Below are positions 55,255-64,000 of a stretch of DNA of 64,000 bases, one piece after another; positions within the stretch are counted from its first letter, which is position 1, and each line of letters begins with the position of its first letter. This stretch comes from Lepraria neglecta (lineage: Eukaryota; Ascomycota; Lecanoromycetes; Lecanorales; Stereocaulaceae), in contig CM065647.1 in NCBI GenBank assembly GCA_033220425.1, forward strand, positions 2,108,001-2,172,000. The letters run 5' to 3'. The translations under genes were made by a program, and so were the position numbers. The notes beneath the pieces were generated by a model, which was given only the letters and a program-made list of their open reading frames with translations, did no database searches and was not told the origin of the DNA.

Positions 55255-55617
55255 CCGTATGCAGGGCCATGACAAGGATTGGCTCAACGATTGCGCCTTC
55301 ATGGTTTGAAGGGAAAAATCACTGTGAAGGCTTTGGCGTGTTTTTGTGTGGTAAATTTGATTAGTAGTCGGGTAAACACGGACGAAGTGCTGGATTCTAA
55401 TGGTATAGTTGAGGAACTGGAAAAGTCTGGTATCAGTATTTAAGGGAATGGAATTTTGATTCCTCTAAAGTGTCGCATGTCATTTCTCATCTAATCTGTC
55501 GTCATAGCATGGGTCCACCACTAGCAGTAAGGAAACATCCGTCATCTGTCGAATTGGCAGCGACGCTCCTACTTTCTATAGGCCATGTCCATAAGCCTGT
55601 CCTGTATCATCGTGTAT
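55255..55617. other. Intergenic between secreted-protein array and SERF gene
   Basis: Convergent 3' ends; no gene seen. Confidence 0.4.
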
Positions 55618-56099
55618 TCACTTATTCCCACCAGAAGCGGAAGCTGCCTCCTTCTTTGCAAATGCTAGAATCGAGTCAGCTTAAAGGACTCCTTCCTGTC
55701 CTCGACTTTACGGTGCCTCCAAGGCCAGAGGAATCCACGCGAAGTGAACGTACCTTCAGCCTGCTTCTGGCGCATTATAGCCGCTTGCTGCTCTTGCGTG
55801 CGCTTGAACTCGGTGCCTGATTGCTATAGTCACGAAAAATTGTTAGAACCTCTCGTAGGACTTTCACGATGGGAAGGCAGGGGCCAAGGTGATTTCGAGC
55901 TTTTAGGAGGGAGGTGGCCATACAGTGTTCTTCTTTTTCTGCGGTAAATAACAGTCATTAGTTTGGTTCCTACAAGACTCTTCCGGCAACGACAGGTCCA
56001 CAGCGGAAGCCTGGCTGACAGAGTATTGGGGCTTACCTGGGCAGCTTGGTCCTTTTGGGTCTTCTCACGGGCTTTGTCACGCTGATTTCCGCGAGCCAT
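55618..56099 (-). CDS. SERF/4F5 family small protein
   Basis: SERF proteins are small, highly charged and disordered; animal members promote amyloid aggregation and bind RNA. Exons 56099-56037, 55938-55924 (15 nt), 55823-55754 and 55664-55618 give 64 residues. The family start MARGNQRDKAREKTQKDQAA is clear, followed by KKKNT from the tiny exon, then SGTEFKRTQEQQAAIMRQKQ and a Lys/Ala tail. Each exon alone is too short to be noticed; the product is recognised only after splicing. Confidence 0.85.
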
Positions 56100-56397
56100 G
56101 GCAAGTAATGAGGTGTCCGCAATAGATATGTTCTGGTGTTGAGATTGCTTGACTGTAGTATGTCGCGCTGTAGGAGAGAAAAAAAGAGAAAGGAAGTCAG
56201 CCGTCTAGAACTTAGCGCCAAGGACGGCTGAGGTTAGTTGCCTCGCCAAGCCCTTAGCGCCGTTCTCTGAACAAGGCTCCATGAGGTAGAACGTCAATGC
56301 AACTTCCTCAATGTTCGACCTCACCTTGGGTCAACATCCCTCTTTCCTCGAATATATCGGGTGCTAGTGAGCGCGTAGTCACCTAAACGCTGTCAAC

Positions 56398-56671
56398 ATG
56401 GTGTTCCTTCTTCACAATGTCAGTATCTCTCATACCATTCGTCCTCTGTATTATTCTATAGATCAAAGCATTTTTATACGTATAAGTTACTACAATACAG
56501 TCTGAAGATGACAGAGAATTCTTGTATGGACTCGGACACCGCTTTTTAACATTGATTCCCATACTCCTAGTCCTTTATGCTTTCTTGAAATCGGTCTGCC
56601 TTTTGCTTGATATGCGTGACGATCGAATGTTGAAAAGACAAGGCTTTATGAAGGACGACGAAGAAGCTTAA
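56398..56671 (+). CDS. Small single-pass membrane protein upstream of RecQ
   Basis: Exon 1 (56398-56418) and exon 2 (56501-56671) encode 63 residues with a good start context (caacATGG). MVFLLHN joins SEDDREFLYGLGHRF, then a hydrophobic segment (FLTLIPILLVLYAFLKSVCL, residues ~22-41), and a charged tail ending in MRDDRMLKRQGFMKDDEEA. I do not recognise the family, but the composition is strongly protein-like and predicts one membrane helix with a cytosolic charged tail. Its TAA at 56669-56671 is one base before the ATG of the RecQ gene, so both may share one transcript. The alternative is that the RecQ 5' end is misjudged. Confidence 0.6.
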
Positions 56672-56672
56672 G

Positions 56673-58368
56673 ATGTCTGGAGTGTCAAGCAAGAAACCTC
56701 TTGCGGATGTTGACTTCACTCTGCGCAGAGTCTTCGGAAAAGCCAGCTTCAGGTACTCCCTCGTACTCTGCCTTGGACACCCCTTTCTTTTGCCCTAATA
56801 GGATGACAGACCGTATCAGCGTGAGATCATCACTGCTGCGCTAGAAGGACATGATGTCTTCGTACAAGCAGGTATGTTCTTTTCAGATATCTGCAAATTT
56901 TGACAGTACCAACTTGTTCTAATTTCTGGTAGCCACTTCCTTTGGGTAACTCAAACATTTTACATTGCACTAGTTCATACTGATTTCTTTCCAGGAAGAG
57001 TCTGTGCTTTCAGCTTCCTGCAATGATTGATCATGGCATTACCATTGTCATCTCTCCACTGCTCGCCCTTATGAACAACCAGGTCGCCGCGTTGCGTGCC
57101 TCCAACATTGCCGTAGCCACTATCAACTCGAACACCCTCCGCTCAGACCGTGACGACATCTACAAAGACCTTTGTTGCGGTACGCACAATGCTTCTGTCC
57201 TTAAGGTCACGTCTGATTGAAGCATCTAGGACACCCTTTGACTCGCTTGGTCTACGTGACTCCTGAGCTCGTCCTTACAGACTCTTTTCGCCGAGTACTT
57301 GGAAAAATTTATACGCAAGGCGAACTCTCCAGGATTGCAATCGACGAAGCGCACTGTATCTCGGAATGGGGCCATGATTTCCGCCCAGCCTACTGTCACC
57401 TTTCTCACTTTCGCTCCGCCTACCCAAACGTTCCTATCATGTGCCTTACGGCAACAGCCAACCTGTCGATTCGCAACGATATCATCAAAACCATAGGTAT
57501 TGACCCTGCTACCACTAAGATGTTCGTAGCTTCAACGACTCGCCGCAATTTGGTGTACGAACTCCGATTTACTTCCGACGAATCGGACAATCGCTTCCAC
57601 TGGCTGCTTGCTTGGCTACAGAAGATCTATGCTCGGCGTGCCAATGATCCGAATCGCTCCCAAGAAATCTCCAATGAAGTATCAACCAACAATCAACGCC
57701 CAGATGCCATTTCTGGAATTATATACGTTCCCTTCCGCTCGGACTGCGACGCACTCTCTTCCCGTCTGCGTGAGCATAAGATTGGGGCAGCTGCCTACCA
57801 CGCCGGGCTTTCCACCAGGGACAGGGTTGAATGTCAGCAAAATTGGGTGGACAGCGCCCCTGGATACGACATTATTGTCGCAACTACAGCCTTCGGCATG
57901 GGCATCGACAAGCAGGATGTCAGATTTGTGGTGCACTGGAGCCTCCCGAAAAGCTTCGAGGGATACTACCAAGAGGCAGGACGGGCAGGTAGAGATGGGA
58001 ACCTAGCCAGATGTCTGCTCTTTTACTCCAGGGAGGACCGTGACCGCGTAGGATACCGCATCGGAAGGGACACCGGCAATGGAAACTCGAATGGGGATCT
58101 GGCCGCGAAGAGCAGAGAAATCCAGCTCAAGTCTCGCGGAGAATCTTTCCAGCAGTTGATCAAGTACTGCGAGCAGACAGATCGGTGCCGGCACATGGTC
58201 ATTGGCGAGTTCTTCGGCGAACAGGATGTGAAGGCTTGTGACAGGGCTTGTGATTTCTGCATGGAAGGACAGGGCCTGAAGAAGAGAAAGAATGACGGGC
58301 TGGCCAGTGAGGAATGGGTCAGTACGCAAAGGGAACGAAGCGATTTCTATGGTGAAGGTTATGATTAG
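56673..58368 (+). CDS. RecQ-family DNA helicase
   Basis: 3'-5' DNA helicase with a RecQ core. Exons 56673-56762, 56802-56871, 56933-56945 (13 nt), 56995-57179 and 57230-58368 give 498 residues. Motif 0 is YQREII, Walker A is ATSFGKS (assembled from three exons), motif Ia VISPLLALMNNQV, DEAH in IDEAHCISEWGHDFR, motif III LTATA, and motif VI QEAGRAGRDG. The zinc-binding cysteines (YCEQTDRCRH, then CDRACDFC) follow. There is no HRDC domain and the N-terminus is only ~20 residues, so it is a short RecQ, not an Sgs1/BLM orthologue. Walker A reads TSFGKS instead of TGxGKS. Confidence 0.88.
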
Positions 58369-58812
58369 GAGCGATATTCCAAAGATCGCTATTGCTTCAT
58401 TTGAATAGTTAGCAAGGCGTGATGGCATTATTTCGGAAGCAGTGGATTTCAGATCTTCTGCATTGCGTGCATGAGGGGGAAGTGATTGAGTAATGATAGA
58501 GTAGAGCCGCAAGAATAGCAACTTCGCCGTTGTATCTTCCTTCAGAATGCACCAATCCTGATTGCATTCCCCTGCATCCATTTTGAAAACCGCAAACCGC
58601 ACAGAAATGCAGAAAGAGTCTGAGATTCTCTCCATCGACGGGCCCAAAGTTTCCCACGAGTCAAAGTCTGTGTCCTTCATGGCGACGTAACGGAATGACC
58701 ATTTCCGGTTTCGTAGCCACACAAAACCAGTTGGCGCCTGAAGTGAAAATAAACGGGTGCTCTACGCTTTTCTATCATACCATCTCTCTCTCTCTCTCTC
58801 ACACAATATAAT
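58369..58812. other. Convergent 3' intergenic region with CT microsatellite
   Basis: Between the RecQ and KH-protein stops. A (CT)n tract lies at about 58781-58799. A long minus-strand frame (58003-58722) is mostly the shadow of RecQ. Confidence 0.5.
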
Positions 58813-60818
58813 TCACATTCCTGGCGGTGGGGGTACCTGAAAGATGTTCCGTCAGCAATAGTATATATCGACACAGACACCTTTCCCATTTCCTGAAACC
58901 TGGAGTAAAACTTACAGCATTGTATCCTCCGTTTGCAGCAGGTGGAGAACCACTCGGTGGTGGAGGCGGTGGCGCATCATCATTCGGAGGGGCAGGAGGC
59001 GCAGAGCCAGGAGGAGCACCCGGTGCACCTTGCTGCTGGGCAGCTTGTTGCTGGTAGTACTGGTAGTATGCCACGTAATTCTGGTAACCTCCGTAGGCTG
59101 CATATGGATCCTGACCGCCGTAGTATTGAGCATATTGAGCAGCGTAATCAGTCGGGCTGCTAGCTCCAGGAGGACCACTGGGTGTTGCTAGCGTAGCGGC
59201 CGATGTTGGGGATTGGGCACCTCCGTAAGAGCCGTAGCCACCGCCATAGCCTTGTTGTCGGTCGCCTCCTCCTTGTTGTTGGTAGCCGTAGCCGCGTTGT
59301 TGGGGCGGGTTGTCTTTGAAGCGGGCGTATTGTTCGCGGACGTTGTCAAGGAGGGATTCGCAAAGTGCTTTTGCTTCTTGAACCATGGCGGGATCAGGGC
59401 CACTACGAATTTGTCAGTGGGTGACGCATCTGCGAAATCGTAAAACTTACGCCACATGAAGGTACATGGGCTCATCGCTCTCTCGGTTCGTCCCATGCTC
59501 CATGAAACCCGAGTTGCGACCTTTGATCTGCACACGGCATCTTGTCTCTTGCTGAATATGCTTGACGTAGGCGCCTCCATGGCCAACTACTTGTGCTCTC
59601 AAGTTAAAGCCTGGGATCGGCTCGAGGTCGATGGGTATGCGCTCTTCTGGCCATTTGCGCTGCAGATAATGTGAGCCCTCACACCATGAACTTCAAAGAT
59701 ATACTCATACACGTCCAAACTCGTCACGCTCTACTGCGTCTGGTTCTCGACGTCTGAATCGCCTCTCGTCTACCAGATTAGGAAGCTCTTGCTTCATTAG
59801 CTCATTGACTTTCTCAACAGCTCTCTCGAGGCCATCCTTCGTAGTGCTAGTAATATGTAGGTACAATGGCGGGTTCTAGTATAGGAGTGAGTAGATATTT
59901 GGAATAGCATCGAGAGTGTAGAGGACTTACGGCGGCCGTTACCATGCTCTTATCAGGATAGTAATTTCCGCGCGTCGTGACATCTTTATACTATGAGCTT
60001 CTGTTCTTCAAAAGTCTGTAAAAGTCAGGTATTGCGTACCGGCGCCAGTTTCTTCTTTAATCTAGATGTCACGCAGTGGTGGTCAGCAGAGGCCAAAGAG
60101 GGTTTATACGGTGCTATTCCAGCCCAGTGTAAGCTTGAAACATTCTCCCACAAATGGTAACAAAAGGGAAATATAGAACCGCATGAATCTGAAGCGCTCT
60201 CGAAAGATTGATGCCTGGAAATATCAGTGGGTATGACAAGGATATTTACCATCTTCTGTGTTGAGCCTTTGGTCAGTGTGTATCGGTTCCGGAGGTCGTT
60301 GACCTCGATGTCTTTTATGTAGTCCCCATCCGCGATATACATATCCCCATTGATGTTACTTGTGCTCGAGCCTGAGTTTGGCTTTGGAGAGGCTGATTTT
60401 GCAACTGGACTCGAGGTCTAAGAACTGATTAGCATTTGGGGCATTAATAATCTTTCAGAGTTGAGCTCACAGAACGAATCGGAGGTACGTCAACATGTTG
60501 TATCCCTTTTTTTGCCTGTATTTGAGCGTTGATTCGAGCTGCGGCGGCCGCTACAAATGGTGTCAATATTTATACCTAGAGGAATACACTCGTGGTAGGC
60601 TTACCAGCTGCTGCCGCTGGATTAGTTGGTGTTTTTCTCTCTTCTGATCCAGGGCTGAAGGGAGTCTTCTGGCCTAGAGGACTGCGGCTTCGTCTCGCCT
60701 CTGAAGTCCTACTCGACGGGGACCTCGAACGCCGGTCAAAGCGAGAGGTACGCTTTGGTTCTGGCTCAGTCTGGTCAAATCGAGAGCGCTTCGAGCTTCT
60801 TCGCTCGTCGTCTGCCAT
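58813..60818 (-). CDS. KHDC4: KH-domain splicing-associated protein, KHDC4/BLOM7 type
   Basis: The human homologue KHDC4 binds U-rich RNA and spliceosome factors. Nine exons (60818-60605, 60550-60471, 60417-60250, 60061-60040, 59983-59931, 59875-59711, 59659-59451, 59402-58916, 58836-58813) give 473 residues. An RS-like N-terminus (RRSRSPSSRTSEARRSRSP) precedes a first KH-like domain with IKEETGADVTTRGNYYPDKS (partly on a 22-nt exon). The second KH domain reads VVGHGGAYVKHIQQETRCRV, then QIKGRNSGFMEHGTNRE. The tail is Gly/Gln/Tyr-rich and Pro-rich, ending in VPPPPGM. All exon lengths sum in frame. Confidence 0.87.
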
Positions 60819-61018
60819 TGTTTAAGTATGCTTTTGGTGTTAGCTGTCCGAAGTTGCTCCAAGCTGGCGCTGGAAAAAAACTGCGCTAGACCGGCTTATC
60901 TTCGGTAGATCCTACTTGTTCGCGCTGAAATCTGAAGCAGAATCTGATAAAAAACAAAGTCCTCTGGAGAGCGAGTTAGTGGTCAACATCCTCAGGCAGA
61001 GAGCCATCGGCCGCAGCC
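60819..61018. promoter_or_regulatory. Short divergent promoter KHDC4 / MTR4
   Basis: Exactly 200 bp between start codons of two nuclear RNA-processing genes. No single site is assignable. Confidence 0.55.
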
Positions 61019-64000
61019 ATGGACGAACTATTCGACGTTTTCGACGATCAGACACCCGGGGAATACCCCAGCAGCAAGCAGAAGCCCAAGAAAGACAAGA
61101 GCAAGAAGAGACTTGCAAGTGGAGAAGCCAAGGACACCAATGGGACGACAAACGGGAATGGAGACGTATCAATACTTGAGGCACCACAAACAGAGCACCC
61201 AGCGGCAAATGGAGACAGTCAGCCGGACGCCAAACGACAGCGTAGGGAAGTTGAAGCAGAGCCTTTGGTCACAGACACATTCGAGACCGAGCAGTCGCGA
61301 GAAGTCGCTGCATCTGCTGGGCTCCAGGCGGCCAAAGAGGGCACCGCGGTGGTTCTGTCCCATCAAGTCAGGCATCAAGTCGCACTTCCACCGGACTACG
61401 ACTACGTGCCCATATCCGAGCACAAAGCCCCAGAGAAGCCCGCACGAACATGGCCATTTACCCTCGATCCGTTTCAACAAGTTTCAATAGCATCGATTGA
61501 GAGAGGCGAGAGCGTCCTTGTGTCCGCACACACCAGCGCTGGGAAGACTGTAGTTGCAGAGTATGCGATTGCTCAAAGTTTGAAGAACAACCAGAGGGTC
61601 ATTTACACCAGTCCCATCAAAGCTCTGAGCAACCAAAAATACAGAGAATTTTCGGCAGAATTCGGAGATGTGGGGTTGATGACAGGCGACGTGACGATCA
61701 ATCCCACCGCGACATGTCTTGTCATGACCACAGAGATTCTGCGGTCGATGTTGTATAGAGGCTCTGAGATCATGCGTGAAGTAGCTTGGGTGGTTTTCGA
61801 CGAGATTCACTACTTGCGAGATAAAGCTCGTGGTGTCGTTTGGGAGGAGACTATCATACTCCTACCCGACAAAGTCCGCTACGTCTTCCTCTCCGCCACA
61901 ATCCCGAATGCAATGCAATTCGCAGAATGGATTACAAAGACCCATAGCCAGCCAGTCCACGTCGTTTACACCGATTTTCGACCTACACCATTACAACATT
62001 ATTTCTTTCCTGCAGGCGCTGATGGGATACATTTGGTAGTTGACGAGAAGGGGGTCTTTCGAGAAGAGAATTTCAATAAAGCTATGACTACGATAGCCGA
62101 CAAACAAGGTGATGATCCTGCCGATGCCATGGCAAAGAGAAAAGGCAAAGGCAAAGACAAGCGCCTCAACAAGGGCGGTACGAAAGGGCCTTCTGACATC
62201 TACAAAATTGTCAAAATGATTATGATGAAGAACTACAATCCTGTAATCGTCTTCAGCTTCAGCAAGAACCAATGTGAAGCATACGCACTTCAGATGGCCA
62301 ACTTGACTTTCAACGACCAGTCAGAAAAGGACATGGTGGACAAGGTCTTCAACAGCGCACTGGAGATGCTGACCGAAGAAGACAAGCAATTGCCTCAAAT
62401 CCAGAACATCTTACCCCTTCTGAAGCGTGGGATTGGAATTCATCACTCCGGACTTTTGCCCATACTAAAAGAGACTATCGAGATTCTCTTTCAAGAGGGA
62501 CTTATCAAGGTGCTCTTCGCTACGGAAACCTTTTCAATTGGACTGAATATGCCCGCAAAAACCGTCGTGTTCACCAGTGTCCGTAAATTTGACGGCGTCT
62601 CACAGAGATGGGTCACTCCTTCAGAATTCGTGCAGATGTCAGGACGGGCTGGTCGACGTGGCCTCGATGATCGTGGAATCGTTATCATGATGATTAATGA
62701 GAAGATGGAGCCTGCCATAGCAAAGGAGATCGTCCGAGGAGAGCAAGACAAGCTGAATTCAGCTTTCTACCTAGGTTACAACATGATATTGAACCTGATG
62801 CGAGTTGAAGAAATATCCCCGGAATTCATGCTGGACCGATGTTTCTATCAATTTCAGAACACGGCCAGTGTTTCTGGGCTCGAGAAAGAACTTCATGATT
62901 TAGAGACGCAGAGATCAAAGGCGGAAATTGTCGATGAAGGCACGATCCGAGAGTATTACGATCTACGGAAGCAGCTGGACATGTATACGAAGGACATGCG
63001 CGATGTCATCAATCACCCCAACTACTGCTTGCAGTTCATGCAGTCTGGACGATTGGTGCGGATCAAGTATATGGACTATGATTTTGGCTGGGGAGCTGTA
63101 GTCAACTTCACGCCAAGGAAGCCTAGCAAAGATCAAAAGCCCGAACATATAAGTCCCCAGCAATCTTATGTCGTAGACGTGCTATTGCAAATAGCCGACA
63201 CGTCTTCGAATGGAACACGAACACACACAGATCTCCCGCAGGGCGTTCGTCCAGCACTGGATGGGGAGAGATCGAAGATGGAAGTTGTACCAATCTTGCT
63301 GTCCTGCGTTGAGTCCGTGGGTCACATTCGGATCTTCCTGCCCGCAGACTTGAAATTGGCCGACCAGCGAAATATAGCAAGAAAATCTATCGATGAGGTA
63401 AAGCGAAGGTTTCCCGATGGGATTGCTGTACTTGACCCCATCGAGAACATGGGCATCACCGACAATTCATTCAAGAAGCTGCTCAGGGTCCGTCTCTCTT
63501 CCTTTCAACTTTGGGCTAGAATTAAGCTGACAGCATACAGAAAATCGAGGTACTTGAGACTCGTCTGCTAGCAAATCCTCTACACAACTCTCCATGTCTT
63601 CCTGACCTTTACAACCAATACGCGGAGAAGGTGGAGCTTTCCGACAAGATCAAAGCTGTAAAGAAGCAAATCACCGCTGCCCTGTCAATCATGCAGCTTG
63701 ACGAGCTGAAATGCCGGAAACGTGTTCTTCGCCGCTTTGGCTTCATCAACGACGCAGAAGTCGTCCAGCTTAAGGCGCGTGTTGCCTGCGAAATTAGTAC
63801 CGGAGACGAGTTGTTACTCAGCGAGCTCCTGTTCGACCGATTCTTCAATGAGCTTACCCCAGAAATGTGTGCTGCAGTGTTGAGCTGCTTCATCTTCGAA
63901 GAAAAATCAGAAGCACCAGCGCTGAAAGAAGAACTTGCACGCCCATTCCGTGAGATTCAAGCAAAGGCCAGACAGATAGCCAAAGTTTCTCAAGAGAGCA
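61019..64000 (+). CDS. MTR4: Exosome RNA helicase Mtr4 (partial at window end)
   Basis: Ski2-like DExH helicase of the TRAMP complex that feeds RNA to the nuclear exosome. Exon 1 is 61019-63487; after a 53-nt intron exon 2 starts at 63541 and runs off the window, about 976 residues so far. The acidic N-terminus [20 protein letters not shown] is characteristic. Walker A is SAHTSAGKT (residue ~168), the DExH box FDEIHYL (~261), motif III LSATIPN, motif [12 protein letters not shown] (~540), and then the arch region ([20 protein letters not shown]). After the intron [14 protein letters not shown] continues into the helical bundle domain. Confidence 0.97.

Noticed and set aside
58003-58722. 239-codon minus-strand frame over the RecQ 3' end
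   Set aside because: Its main part is the antisense of conserved RecQ sequence; nothing recognisable remains outside it.

Overview
The window is nuclear DNA of a filamentous ascomycete (Pezizomycotina). The evidence is dense genes on both strands, short GT-AG introns of about 45-90 nt with CTAAC/CTGAC-like branch sites, and fungal forms of septin Cdc10, Igo1 endosulfine, Kex1, Ice2, Nop15, Sfm1 and Ski8. Order below this level cannot be fixed from sequence alone. Products were recognised by reading translations; no search was run. I rebuilt exon structures by hand, and in nearly every multi-exon model the exon lengths sum to a multiple of three.

Layout. 0.8-3.4 kb: a long low-complexity protein with an RGG patch (-). 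4.6-6.4: AVT-type amino-acid transporter (-). 6.8-7.4: small mitochondrial-type protein (-). 7.8-9.9: cytosolic Met-tRNA synthetase (-), divergent from 10.1-12.1 Rud3 golgin (+). 12.5-13.3: guanylate kinase (+). 13.6-14.9: septin Cdc10 (-), divergent from 15.3-15.8 mitochondrial bL32 (+). 16.2-17.4: Ski8 (+). 18.1-18.9: GPI-anchored wall protein (+). 19.4-21.9: Aco2-type aconitase (+). 22.3-23.5: Rae1/Gle2 (-). 23.5-25.5: gap with one doubtful small ORF. 25.5-27.5: Kex1 (-). 27.9-28.5: Lto1 (+). 28.6-29.6: SDR (-). 30.1-31.5: SMP-30/gluconolactonase-like gene with a frame break at a G9 tract (-). 32.5-34.0: Ice2 (-). 34.7-35.7: Myg1 (+). 36.1-36.7: Igo1 (-). 37.4-38.3: Sfm1 (+). 38.5-39.2: SMN homologue (-), divergent from 39.5-42.0 Nop15 with a repeat-rich extension (+). 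42.2-43.1: Cce1 resolvase (-).

From about 43.7 to 50.5 kb the region changes character: an F-box pseudogene, a decayed S10 carboxypeptidase and 3.5 kb with nothing recognisable. Then come a Tcp11/Sok1 gene (50.7-52.5), three tandem small secreted cysteine proteins (53.2-55.3; only the middle one has an open frame), a SERF/4F5 protein (55.6-56.1, -), a 63-residue membrane protein whose stop lies one base before the start of a RecQ helicase (56.4-58.4), a KH-domain splicing factor of the KHDC4 type (58.8-60.8, -), and the start of Mtr4 (61.0 to the window end).

Much of the window is RNA biology: Ski8 and Mtr4 (exosome cofactors), Rae1 (mRNA export), SMN (snRNP assembly), Nop15 (60S assembly), KHDC4 (splicing), Sfm1 (Rps3 methylation) and Lto1 (Fe-S assembly of ribosome factor Rli1). 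Two of these, SMN/Nop15 and KHDC4/Mtr4, are divergent pairs sharing promoters of 200-277 bp. The points most worth following are the one-base junction of the small membrane protein with RecQ, the secreted-protein array, the Nop15 repeat expansion and several very small exons, including a Ski8 exon that is only the start codon.
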